DNA of 16,198 bases from the NCBI GenBank assembly GCA_030607635.1, contig JAUWJP010000012.1, positions 1-16,198 on the forward strand, in the 5' to 3' direction. This document shows positions 7,565 to 15,314 of this stretch, piece after piece (position 1 is the stretch's first letter; each line of letters starts with the position of its first letter). The stretch comes from Candidatus Aminicenantota bacterium. GTDB taxonomy: Bacteria > Acidobacteriota > Aminicenantia > Aminicenantales > Aminicenantaceae. The notes beneath the pieces were generated by a model. The model saw nothing but the letters and a program-made list of their open reading frames with translations. It was not told the DNA's origin and ran no database searches. The position numbers and the translations under genes were made by a program.

Positions 7565-7664
7565 ATTTTGAAAATGGTCAAATCCTTGATATATAAGGAA
7601 AGAAAAACTAAAATTTCAACAAGCTTCCCCGAGTGGGGGCGAGGATTCTGAAGGAAACGGAAAA

Positions 7665-8408
7665 ATGAGAGCCAATAAGAGATCTTTCGATGAATTAAGA
7701 CCGATAAAAATCAAGCTAGATTATCTGGATTTTGCTGACGGTTCTGCTTTCATAGAGATCGGCAAAACCAGAATCGTTGCAGCAGCTACAATTGAAGAGA
7801 AGGTTCCGCCCTTCCTTAAGAAAAGCGGAACTGGCTGGATCACAGCCGAATACTCCATGCTTCCCCGCTCCACTGAAAAAAGAAACATTAGAGAAAGAAC
7901 ACATGCTCATATTTCGGGCCGAAGTCAAGAAATTCAGCGCCTCATAGGGCGCTCACTTCGTGCCGTGACAGATCTTAGCGTCCTTGGAGAGAGGACTATC
8001 ATCCTTGACTGTGACGTCCTCCAGGCTGACGGGGGGACAAGAACAGCTTCGATAACAGCCGCCTGCCTTGCCTTAGCCCTCGCCTTGAAAAAGATGATGG
8101 ACGAAAAGATTATCGACCGGATGCCCCTCAAATACCTGGTCAGCGGCATCAGTGTGGGCATTGTGGAAGGAGAAGTCCTTCTTGACCTCGATTACTCCGA
8201 GGATTCAAATGCAGAAATTGATATGAATGTTGCCGGTACAGAGAAGGAGCATCTCGTGGAATTACAGGCAACAGCAGAGAAAAATCCATTTTCAAGAAAA
8301 GAACTGAGCACTCTTTTAAACTTAGCCTATAAGGGAATAAGGGAAATAGCCCAAGTGCAGAAGGACGCCCTCAAAAAAAAGAGCATTCTCTTCATGGCCT
8401 ACAGGTAA
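7665..8408 (+). CDS. rph: Ribonuclease PH
   Basis: A phosphate-dependent 3'-5' exoribonuclease that trims tRNA 3' ends and other RNAs, working as a hexameric ring. The 247-residue length is normal. Visible signatures are FDELRPIKI near the N-terminus, GWITAEYSMLPRST (about 57-70), GRSQEIQRLIGRSLRA (about 85-100), DCDVLQADGGTRTASI with the phosphate-binding GGTRT at 123-127, and LDYSEDSNAEIDMNV holding the catalytic Asp180 and Asp186. The ATG at 7665 is preceded by a purine-rich site (GAAGGAAACGGAAAA). About 100 bp separate it from the acyltransferase gene, with no clear terminator, and 15 bp lie before the next gene. Its presence among envelope genes is probably just operon crowding. Confidence 0.95.
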   Translation: MRANKRSFDELRPIKIKLDYLDFADGSAFIEIGKTRIVAAATIEEKVPPFLKKSGTGWITAEYSMLPRSTEKRNIRERTHAHISGRSQEIQRLIGRSLRAVTDLSVLGERTIILDCDVLQADGGTRTASITAACLALALALKKMMDEKIIDRMPLKYLVSGISVGIVEGEVLLDLDYSEDSNAEIDMNVAGTEKEHLVELQATAEKNPFSRKELSTLLNLAYKGIREIAQVQKDALKKKSILFMAYR

Positions 8409-8423
8409 AAAGGAGAAAAAAAT

Positions 8424-9368
8424 ATGAATCGAATCCTTATAACAGGAGGAGCCGGTTTTTTAGGCAGCCATCTTTGCGACTCTCTTTTAGAAACGGGGGC
8501 GGATGTGGTCTGTGTCGACAATTTTTTCTCGGGCTACAAAGATAATATCCGGCACCTCTTTTCCCACCCTTATTTCGAACTGATCCGCCACGACATCACC
8601 CATCCTCTCTTTTTGGAGGTTGATAAAATTTATAATCTCGCTTGCCCTGCCTCACCACTCCACTACCAGCACAATGCGATAAAAACGGTAAAGACCAGCG
8701 TCATGGGGACCATAAATATGCTGGGCTTGGCCAAGAGGATAAAAGCCCGCATCCTCCTAGCTTCTACCTCTGAAATTTACGGGAATCCGGCAGTTCACCC
8801 TCAACAAGAAAGTTACTGGGGAAACGTCAATCCTGTCGGTATTCGAAGCTGCTATGACGAAGGAAAAAGAGTGGCTGAAACGCTGATGATGGACTACCAC
8901 CGTCAGAACAACGTTGACACCAGAATAGTCCGTATATTTAACACCTACGGCCCGCGGATGGCCATAAATGACGGAAGGGTTGTCAGCAACTTTATCGTTC
9001 AGGCACTAAGAGGAGAACCAGTCACCGTTTACGGAGACGGAACTCAAACACGCTCCTTTTGCTATGTCTCAGACCTCATTGATGCTTTCATAATGACGAT
9101 GGATAAAGAAGGTTTTACACAGCCCGTGAACCTGGGAAATTCAGCAGAATCCACTATCCTTGAGTTAGCCGAAAAAATAATCAAACTCACCAAAAGCTCT
9201 TCCAAGATCATCCGCAAGCCTCTGCCCTCGGATGACCCTGTGCGCCGATGTCCGGATATCTCATTAGCCAAAGAAAAACTCGGCTGGCAGCCAAAAATAG
9301 GTTTAGAGGAGGGACTGCTCAAAACCATCGCCTACTTTAGAGAAAGATTGGACCTTAAGAAAAAATAG
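8424..9368 (+). CDS. UDP-glucuronate decarboxylase (UDP-xylose synthase type)
   Basis: A 314-residue extended short-chain dehydrogenase. It is predicted to convert UDP-glucuronate to UDP-xylose with NAD+ bound, supplying a sugar for surface glycans. The N-terminus has the nucleotide-binding GGAGFLG (8-14) and the acidic VDNFFSG, followed by YNLACPASPLHYQ, STSEIYGNP (114-122) and RSCYDEGKRVAE. The latter carries the catalytic Tyr144 and Lys148, and is the SCYDEGKR form typical of UXS-like decarboxylases. Later come RIFNTYGPRM and the YGDGTQTRSFCYVSDL block. AAGGAG lies about 9 nt before the ATG. Related dTDP-glucose dehydratases and UDP-sugar epimerases share the fold, but the SCYDEGKR and CPASP strings favour the decarboxylase. 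It is the last gene before a strong hairpin, probably in one unit with lpxK. Confidence 0.9.
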   Translation: MNRILITGGAGFLGSHLCDSLLETGADVVCVDNFFSGYKDNIRHLFSHPYFELIRHDITHPLFLEVDKIYNLACPASPLHYQHNAIKTVKTSVMGTINMLGLAKRIKARILLASTSEIYGNPAVHPQQESYWGNVNPVGIRSCYDEGKRVAETLMMDYHRQNNVDTRIVRIFNTYGPRMAINDGRVVSNFIVQALRGEPVTVYGDGTQTRSFCYVSDLIDAFIMTMDKEGFTQPVNLGNSAESTILELAEKIIKLTKSSSKIIRKPLPSDDPVRRCPDISLAKEKLGWQPKIGLEEGLLKTIAYFRERLDLKKK

Positions 9369-9444
9369 CCCCCCTTTCATCAGGAACAAATTTTACTTTG
9401 CTAAGTTTAAATAAAAAGACAGGTCTCGGCGTTAAAAATCTGAA

Positions 9445-9507
9445 GGGAGCTAGGCAAAAGAAAAATGGGGCCTGGCCCCATTTTTCTTTTGCTCCCATTT
9501 TTCTTTT
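9445..9507 (+). terminator. Long hairpin with U-rich tail ending the lpxK-UXS unit; palindrome copy 2
   Basis: A 19-bp arm (9454-9472, ending AATGGGGCC) is followed by a single T (9473) and its exact complement (9474-9492). An outer GGGAG (9445-9449) also pairs with CTCCC (9492-9496) if a CTAGG bulge is allowed. The right arm and tail are U-rich in the plus sense (ATTTTTCTTTT, repeated 17 bp later as ATTTTTCTTTTTT), so it should work as a rho-independent terminator for the upstream genes. The core is the same as in the palindrome at 5462-5494. The string CCCATTTTTCTTTT occurs twice in tandem (9477-9490 and 9494-9507). Confidence 0.65.
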
Positions 9508-9527
9508 TTCCTTAAGAGAGCGCCTTC

Positions 9528-9556
9528 TTGACAATAATAACTCTTCGCTATAACAT
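9528..9556 (+). promoter_or_regulatory. Promoter of the flotillin-aminotransferase-PEPCK unit
   Basis: A perfect -35 TTGACA (9528-9533) is followed by TATAAC at 9549-9554 (15-bp spacer) or TAACAT at 9551-9556 (17-bp spacer). Transcription would start near 9562, leaving a leader of about 100 nt that carries the palindrome ATGAAT-A-ATTCAT and ends with AAGGAGG 4-5 nt before the ATG at 9663. Confidence 0.55.
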
Positions 9557-9662
9557 TTCCGCTATCAGAGGATTTTAAGAAAAACGAGCAAATATTTATA
9601 ATTATGAATAATTCATCAAAATCCTGCCTTACCTTGAGAGGCTTAATTCCAAGGAGGTTATT

Positions 9663-11069
9663 ATGACCATCATACCCAAGCTGATCATATTAGGCATCAT
9701 ACTTATTTTCTTAGCCTTAATAATTCTTCTTATGGCCAAACAGTATCGAAAAGTCGGTCCCAATCAGGCTCTTATTATTTCTGGAGGAAGAAAGAGAACA
9801 GTGATCGCGCCTGACGGAACCAAGAAAAAAGTTGGCTATCGCTATCGTCTTGGAGGAGGCACCTTTGTCTTGCCCTTCATTGAAACCGTTGACATCTTGC
9901 CTATGGAAGTGATCACCTTGAATATTAAAACTCCAGAAGTTCTCACTCACGGAGGAGTTCCCCTCATGGCTGAATCCACTGCTCAGGTCAAGATAGATCC
10001 CTCGGACCACTCTATTCGCCTGGCCGCAGAGCAATTTTTGGGATTGGGAAAAGAAGGCATCAAGAGTGTCTCCATGACCATCCTCGAGGGAAAGATGAGA
10101 GAGGTCATAGGTGCCACGACCGTGGAGGAAATTTATACAGCAAGACACGAATTTTCAGCTAAAGTGATCCAGGCTGCTCATAAAGACTTTGCCCTGATGG
10201 GTTTGGTCATGATGTCCTTTGCCCTTAAAGACATAAGCGACACGCAGGGATACCTCGATGCCCTCGGAAAGCCACAGATAGCTGCAGCCAAACGGGACGC
10301 TGCAATCGCAGAAGCAGAAACAGAAAAGCAAGCCGTGGTCAAATCTTCAGAAGCTCGGAAGGAAGCAGAAGTGGCGCGCCTCGCTGCCGCAGCCCTCATC
10401 GCCAAAGCCGAGTGGGAAAACGAAGGAAAAAAGGCCGAGTCGCAGACTCTGGTCAACCAGAAAAAAGCACAAGCAGACCTCTCCTATGAACTTGAGCGCT
10501 TCCGTATCGACCAGGAAATAAAAAAGGAAGAAGCCAAGGTAAAAATTATAGAGAAGGAACAATCCATAAAGATAGAGGATTTAGAAATCGGCCGTAAGCA
10601 GAAAGAGCTTGAGTCCAGCGTTATCAAACCTTCTGACGCCCGCAAATACCAGCTAAAAGCCGAAGCAGAAGCAGAAGAATACCGCATCCTGGCTGAAGCC
10701 AGGGGAAAATCAGAAGCGACAAAACTCGAAGGTACTGCTGCAGCCGAAGAGCTCAAGCAACGAGGTTTAGCCGAGGCTGAAACAATGCTGAAAAAAGCTC
10801 AGGCCTGGGAAAAGTACGACAAGGCTGCTCTCTTTGATACTTATCTTAAACTCCTCCCTGACTTGGCCAAGGCCGTCTCCGAACCTCTTTCCAAGGTTGA
10901 TAAAATTGTGATTGTTGGAGGAGATAAAGGCCTGGGTACTTCAAAAATCACCGCCCAGGTAGCAGAAATCCTGGCTCAAATGCCAGAGGTAGTCAAGTCT
11001 CTGACAGGGATTGACCTGAAGAAATATTTCAAAGAGAAACTCACGCCTGAAGAGAAAGAAGAAGAATGA
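9663..11069 (+). CDS. Flotillin-like SPFH-domain membrane scaffold protein
   Basis: A 468-residue flotillin family protein (FloT/YuaG-like). These proteins form oligomeric scaffolds on the inner membrane and organise lipid or protein microdomains. Residues about 4-24 are one hydrophobic membrane segment. An SPFH/Band 7 domain follows (about 30-200), including the GGGTFVLPFIETVDILPMEV block. The coiled-coil stalk (about 205-400) is rich in Glu-Ala repeats (AEAETEK, EARKEAEVARLAA, KAEAEAEE), the hallmark of flotillins. The C-terminal block DKIVIVGGDKG and QMPEVVKSLTGIDL also matches the family. The start is well supported by AAGGAGG. It begins a transcription unit with the aminotransferase fusion 27 bp downstream. 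NfeD, the usual flotillin partner, is not encoded in this window. Confidence 0.92.
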   Translation: MTIIPKLIILGIILIFLALIILLMAKQYRKVGPNQALIISGGRKRTVIAPDGTKKKVGYRYRLGGGTFVLPFIETVDILPMEVITLNIKTPEVLTHGGVPLMAESTAQVKIDPSDHSIRLAAEQFLGLGKEGIKSVSMTILEGKMREVIGATTVEEIYTARHEFSAKVIQAAHKDFALMGLVMMSFALKDISDTQGYLDALGKPQIAAAKRDAAIAEAETEKQAVVKSSEARKEAEVARLAAAALIAKAEWENEGKKAESQTLVNQKKAQADLSYELERFRIDQEIKKEEAKVKIIEKEQSIKIEDLEIGRKQKELESSVIKPSDARKYQLKAEAEAEEYRILAEARGKSEATKLEGTAAAEELKQRGLAEAETMLKKAQAWEKYDKAALFDTYLKLLPDLAKAVSEPLSKVDKIVIVGGDKGLGTSKITAQVAEILAQMPEVVKSLTGIDLKKYFKEKLTPEEKEEE

Positions 11070-11096
11070 TCATTCCCCAGGAAAAGTAGGTCAGTC

Positions 11097-13448
11097 ATGA
11101 TATCAGAAAAAGCTAGTCAAATCGGCATATCTCCCACTCTTAAAATATCAACCAAAGCCAAGGCAATGAAAGCCGAGGGAATAGACGTTGTTGACCTCAG
11201 TGTGGGAGAGCCAGACTTTCCCACTCCTGATAATGTAAAAGCGGCCGGTATCCAGGCCATTGAGCAAAATTTTACCAAGTATACAGCAAACGATGGAATT
11301 CCAACGCTGAAAGAAGCGATTATAAACCACCTGAAACAAGATTTTGGCCTCGCATACGCTCTGGATGAAATCATCGTCTCCTCAGGAGCAAAGAGCTCGC
11401 TTTACCATCTCGTTCAAGCGCTGATTGATGAAGGCGAAGAAGTCATCATCCCGGCTCCTTACTGGGTAACCTATCCCCATTCAGTCTCACTGGCTAAAGG
11501 AAAAGCCGTCATAATCCCTACCAAGGAAGAAAATGGATTTCTTCTGACGCCAGATCAGCTAAAGTCTGCCATCTCCCCTGCCACCAAGGCTTTGATACTT
11601 AACAATCCCTCCAATCCCACAGGAGCAGCCTACGAAAAACGCGATCTTGAAGCCCTGGCGGACATAGTTATGGAAGAAGATATCTTCGTTATCGCTGATG
11701 AGATCTATGAAAAAATCGTCTATGATGACTTTCGTTTTGTGAGTTTTGCTTCCCTGGGAGAGGAAATAAAAAAGAAAACAGTTATCATCAGCGGGGTCTC
11801 AAAATCTTACTCCATGACTGGATGGCGAATTGGATATGCAGCCGGCCCCGCAGAAATAATCAATGGCATGGCCAAAATCCAGAGCCACACTACCTCCAAT
11901 GCCTGCTCGATCTCTCAAAAAGCGAGTTTAGAAGCCTTGACCGGTCCCCAGTATGAAGTTTCCAAAATGACATCTGAGTTTCAGAGACGGAGAAATTATC
12001 TCTTGATGAGGATTCAGAGAATCCCTCATCTCTCCTGTTTCAAACCACAGGGAGCATTCTATCTTTTTCCTAATCTCTCCTCTTATTATGATAAAGAATT
12101 CAACAATGTCCAGATTCGAAACTCTTACGGCATGGCTTATTATCTTCTAAAAGAGGCTTTAGTAGCTATAGTTCCAGGAGATTCCTTTGGTGCCGATGAT
12201 TATATCCGTATTTCATATGCAACTTCCATGGAAAACCTGGAAAAAGGTATGGACAGGATCACACAGGCCCTCTCAAACCTTAAAACAGCTAAAAAAATCA
12301 AGCGCATATCTTTAGACAATACGATAACACGAAGAAAAAAATCAGTGCCCGTAGATTCCACAATCTCTGTCAAAATGAAGGATGCTCTGATCGCTGAAAT
12401 GGAAAGCCATCTCAGCTACGAAAACTATTTTGAATGGAACGCCAACATCAACGGCGTCATTGTTCAGCTGCGCACGAATGTCTCCCACCTCAATGATTTC
12501 TGGATCGAAAACTGGTACCCGGCTCAACTTGAAGCAGACCTGGAACCCCATGGCATCATATACGCTATCGACGGAATAACAGGACGCGAACCGCACTCTT
12601 TCTATAACTCAGAAACAAACACAGGAGTGCTCGTCAACACAGACAATTACGTTTCTCTGCGCAGTCTGGCTCTTGGTCTTGTCATGGACGGCTCCGAAAA
12701 GCTTTTTAATGTCCACACTATCCGGGGAATGTCGGCTGACATTGACGGAAGCGGTCTCGTCCTGATCGGGCCAAAAGGAACAAAAAAGACTGAACTTTTC
12801 TTCGCTCTTCTTCAAGATAAAAGATTCCGCTTGCACTCCAACGACATCATTTTCGTCCGCTTGGCAGGAGGCCCAGCCCTGGCTGATTCTGTCGAAAGAA
12901 AACTTTTTTCCCCGACAAACACTGTTGAATCCTATCCTCGCTTAGCTCCTCTTTTCGACTCAAGTAAATGTGAAAACGTAATTACGCTCAAAGAAGACTG
13001 CCAGGATTCAGAATGTCTTCGCATTGACGACTGCCGTCTTGACCGCGGCTCTCCCTATTGCTATAAAGCCTCCAAAGATTCCCATGCTCTTCTTGATCCG
13101 TATTGGATCGAGGGCCCAGCAAAGCACGTTAAGAGAACTTCTCTCCGTTGGGTATTCATCCTCCGCTATGATACAGTCTCTCCCCCTGTGGTGGAAGTCC
13201 AGGTTGAAGATGCCCTGCGCATTCTCGAGTCTGGACAGAGCCTGGGACTAACGCGCGGTCTCAGTCCCTCTAAAAGCCAGCCCTTTTTCAATCCCCATCT
13301 TTTGCCCACAACCCCTGAAAAGATGGAACTTCAGAGGAATTTTTTCGAGCGTCTTCTCGATAGCAGTTCCTGTTACCTCTTTAACAGCGGAAAGGCCTCA
13401 GTCGATGACCTCAAAAAAATTGTGACAGATGAGCCAAAAACAGAATAA
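11097..13448 (+). CDS. Aspartate-type aminotransferase fused to a PEPCK/HprK-like ATPase domain
   Basis: A 783-residue fusion. Residues 1 to about 395 are a complete class I/II PLP aminotransferase of the bacterial aspartate aminotransferase (AAT Ib/Ig) kind. Visible are SVGEPDFPTPD, YTANDGIPTLKEAI, NNPSNPTG with Asn173, ADEIYEK with Asp201 and Tyr204, the PLP Schiff-base Lys236 in SGVSKSYSMTGWRIGY, and Arg371 for the substrate carboxylate in YIRISYAT. It probably swaps aspartate and oxaloacetate. A basic linker (about 396-415) leads to a C-terminal domain of about 370 residues. There, HTIRGMSADIDGSGLVLIGPKGTKKTE (P-loop region 558-565) and HSNDIIFVR (Asp583) line up with P-loop and metal-site blocks of the PEPCK/HprK superfamily. 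The P-loop is degenerate: Lys563 stands where glycine is expected, though Lys564-Thr565 remain. Five cysteines cluster at 625-655. The reading frame is uninterrupted, and the gene lies between flotillin (27 bp) and the PEPCK-like gene (27 bp). The aminotransferase assignment is firm; the C-terminal role is unknown and the domain may be regulatory or a pseudo-enzyme. Confidence 0.85.
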   Translation: MISEKASQIGISPTLKISTKAKAMKAEGIDVVDLSVGEPDFPTPDNVKAAGIQAIEQNFTKYTANDGIPTLKEAIINHLKQDFGLAYALDEIIVSSGAKSSLYHLVQALIDEGEEVIIPAPYWVTYPHSVSLAKGKAVIIPTKEENGFLLTPDQLKSAISPATKALILNNPSNPTGAAYEKRDLEALADIVMEEDIFVIADEIYEKIVYDDFRFVSFASLGEEIKKKTVIISGVSKSYSMTGWRIGYAAGPAEIINGMAKIQSHTTSNACSISQKASLEALTGPQYEVSKMTSEFQRRRNYLLMRIQRIPHLSCFKPQGAFYLFPNLSSYYDKEFNNVQIRNSYGMAYYLLKEALVAIVPGDSFGADDYIRISYATSMENLEKGMDRITQALSNLKTAKKIKRISLDNTITRRKKSVPVDSTISVKMKDALIAEMESHLSYENYFEWNANINGVIVQLRTNVSHLNDFWIENWYPAQLEADLEPHGIIYAIDGITGREPHSFYNSETNTGVLVNTDNYVSLRSLALGLVMDGSEKLFNVHTIRGMSADIDGSGLVLIGPKGTKKTELFFALLQDKRFRLHSNDIIFVRLAGGPALADSVERKLFSPTNTVESYPRLAPLFDSSKCENVITLKEDCQDSECLRIDDCRLDRGSPYCYKASKDSHALLDPYWIEGPAKHVKRTSLRWVFILRYDTVSPPVVEVQVEDALRILESGQSLGLTRGLSPSKSQPFFNPHLLPTTPEKMELQRNFFERLLDSSSCYLFNSGKASVDDLKKIVTDEPKTE

Positions 13449-13475
13449 TCTAATAAAAGAAAATGCATAATTCCG

Positions 13476-15308
13476 ATGAATAACAAAGGAATTTACAATC
13501 ATGAAGCCTACAATAAATTCAAGGAGGAACTCCTTCGAGTCTTAAAGGGACCGAACATCAGAACCGTAGACCTCAAATGGATCGAGCCAAAAGCCAAAGC
13601 ATCGGGAGTGAAAACAAAGTTCGGATCCTACGGCTGGCGGGCAGCCATATCAAGCCGCATTGCCCCAAAAACTGTCTACTTAGGGAGTGAAGCAGCCCAC
13701 CTTCCCTCTCCCACAACAGAACAGCAAACTCTCATCTCCAGGGCGCCGGAAGAACTGGACAAGGTGCTCCATCTTCTGAGAACTCTTCCCTTCTACCACA
13801 TCCGGAGACAGATGGGAGAAAATGATTCCTATAACCCCATCTGCAATCTTTATGTTTCCGAAGCAGATCTTGTGAACTACCGCATCGGATTTATGTGGGG
13901 ACACACCATGTTCAAACCAGGAAAGCGTCCTGGCCCCGAGTTCATCATGATTCATATTCCGGAAGAGCATCTTCTGCGGCAGCAAATTCTTGCTCTGCCT
14001 GAAAAAAAAATTAATATCGCTCTGGGGACTGATTACTTGGGAGAAGATAAAAAAGGTTTTCTCCGCCAGGCTATGTGGTCTGCTGATGAGCTGGGCATGC
14101 TCGGTCTTCACGCCGGAACAAAGCTGGTTACGGTCAGAGATTCCAACAACAAGCTCAAAACCTATGGAGTATTTCTGTTTGGCCTGACAGCAACGGGAAA
14201 ATCCACCTGGTCCTGCCACAAACTCGGGCTTGATTATGATAAAGGCGAAAAGACCATAGTCTCCCAGGATGATATTGTTTTCTTGAAGACTGACGGATCT
14301 GCCCTGGGGACAGAAGACAACTTCTTTGTGAAAACAGATGTTGAACAAGAAAGCCAGGAAGCGATGTACAACGCTCTAACCGACAAATCTGCGCTGTTTG
14401 AAAACGTCATGATCAAAGCCGATGGGGAAGTCGATTTTCTCGATGAACCTCTTACGGCAAACGGAAGGGCAGTTCTGAGGCGCGATAAACTCAAGGTCAA
14501 GATAAAGGGAAAAACGGTTGGCATCTACTCTAAATCTATCAACCTCCCTCCTCTTAAAGAACTTGACGGTCTTGTCTTTGCTTTCATCACTCGAAGAAAT
14601 ACGATCATGAGTTTTGCCCAGGAGTTGACCCCGGAACAAGCTGTGCTTGCCTATCTCTGGGGAGAAAGCACTCACAGCTATGCCAGCCAGCCCCTCAAAG
14701 CCGGTGAATCAGTGCGCATTGTCGGAACCGATCCTTTCATCGTCGGGCCCAGAGCTAAAAAAATCAACCGCTTCTATGAAATAATCATGACCCTTGTCAG
14801 CAACTACCCGGGAAAACTCAAATTCATGCAGTACAACACAGGGGGACTTGGAGAGATTATCGAAACTCATGAAGAAAACGGTCAAACGAAAAAAAGATTG
14901 GTGCGCAAGGTGAGCCGTGTTCCCATCAATCTTATGGCTCAAATCCAGAGGGGGGATTTAAGGGGAACCAACCACTATGAGAAAGGACTGCTCGCAACCA
15001 AGGAAATAAGGCTCTGCGAAGGAAAGAGTCTAGATGAATACGCCCTCCGCAACTTCTACTCTGAGGAGCAGGTTCAACACTATATAAAGGATTTAGTGGC
15101 AGGCAGACGGAAGTTTACGGAGGAAGTTTCCTCTGAAGGACTCAGAGAAGAAATTCTTTATGCAGCAGAACGATCCTTCCGTATCGATAAAAGTGAAAAA
15201 AAAGAAAAGGCACCTGTACTTGAAAGCCCGGCTGCGGAGGAGAAGCCTATCACGTTCAGGGAATCCAAATCCAGACCGCGCAGGGAGAGGTTCTGGCGGT
15301 CAAGGTAA
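13476..15308 (+). CDS. Divergent ATP-type phosphoenolpyruvate carboxykinase
   Basis: A 610-residue PEPCK-like protein, predicted to interconvert oxaloacetate plus ATP with PEP, CO2 and ADP. Key blocks of ATP-type PEPCK can be traced: GTDYLGEDKKGFLR (184-197, with Tyr187 and Lys192/193), LGLHAGTK with the metal-ligand histidine, the P-loop GLTATGKST (236-244, Lys242), SQDDIVF (263-269, with Asp265/266), NGRAVLRRD, and late blocks AYLWGESTHSYAS and QYNTGGLGE. SSRIAPKTVYLG near residues 59-70 may stand for the oxaloacetate-binding TGRSPKDKY block. It is longer than the usual 530-540 residues, ends in a charged, basic tail, and the P-loop has Ala where Gly is usual, so it is a remote branch and its activity is inferred. 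The start has only a weak ribosome binding site and may be coupled to the gene upstream. It is presumably co-transcribed with the fusion, which carries a related domain. Confidence 0.8.
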   Translation: MNNKGIYNHEAYNKFKEELLRVLKGPNIRTVDLKWIEPKAKASGVKTKFGSYGWRAAISSRIAPKTVYLGSEAAHLPSPTTEQQTLISRAPEELDKVLHLLRTLPFYHIRRQMGENDSYNPICNLYVSEADLVNYRIGFMWGHTMFKPGKRPGPEFIMIHIPEEHLLRQQILALPEKKINIALGTDYLGEDKKGFLRQAMWSADELGMLGLHAGTKLVTVRDSNNKLKTYGVFLFGLTATGKSTWSCHKLGLDYDKGEKTIVSQDDIVFLKTDGSALGTEDNFFVKTDVEQESQEAMYNALTDKSALFENVMIKADGEVDFLDEPLTANGRAVLRRDKLKVKIKGKTVGIYSKSINLPPLKELDGLVFAFITRRNTIMSFAQELTPEQAVLAYLWGESTHSYASQPLKAGESVRIVGTDPFIVGPRAKKINRFYEIIMTLVSNYPGKLKFMQYNTGGLGEIIETHEENGQTKKRLVRKVSRVPINLMAQIQRGDLRGTNHYEKGLLATKEIRLCEGKSLDEYALRNFYSEEQVQHYIKDLVAGRRKFTEEVSSEGLREEILYAAERSFRIDKSEKKEKAPVLESPAAEEKPITFRESKSRPRRERFWRSR

Positions 15309-15314
15309 AAAGTT

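Larger units (their letters stand above)
9369..9662. other. Intergenic region: terminator, palindrome and promoter
   Basis: About 290 bp without a gene. In order it holds an AT-rich stretch, a long hairpin (9445-9496) with U-rich tail, a sigma70-like promoter (9528-9556), a 13-bp palindrome ATGAAT-A-ATTCAT (9604-9616) in the leader, and the ribosome binding site of the flotillin gene. The layout indicates that two transcription units meet here. Confidence 0.6.

Noticed and set aside
7630..7645. CCCC-GAGT-GGGG mini hairpin before rph as a terminator
   Set aside because: Only 4 bp of stem and no U-tract follows; the flanking genes look co-transcribed.
7574..7651. 25-codon frame between the acyltransferase gene and rph
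   Set aside because: Too short, no ribosome binding site of note and no recognisable sequence; probably chance.
13680..14348. Long minus-strand open frame (222 codons) inside the PEPCK-like gene
   Set aside because: It is antisense to a well-supported gene with conserved PEPCK blocks, has no recognisable motif and no ribosome binding site context; typical opposite-strand shadow.
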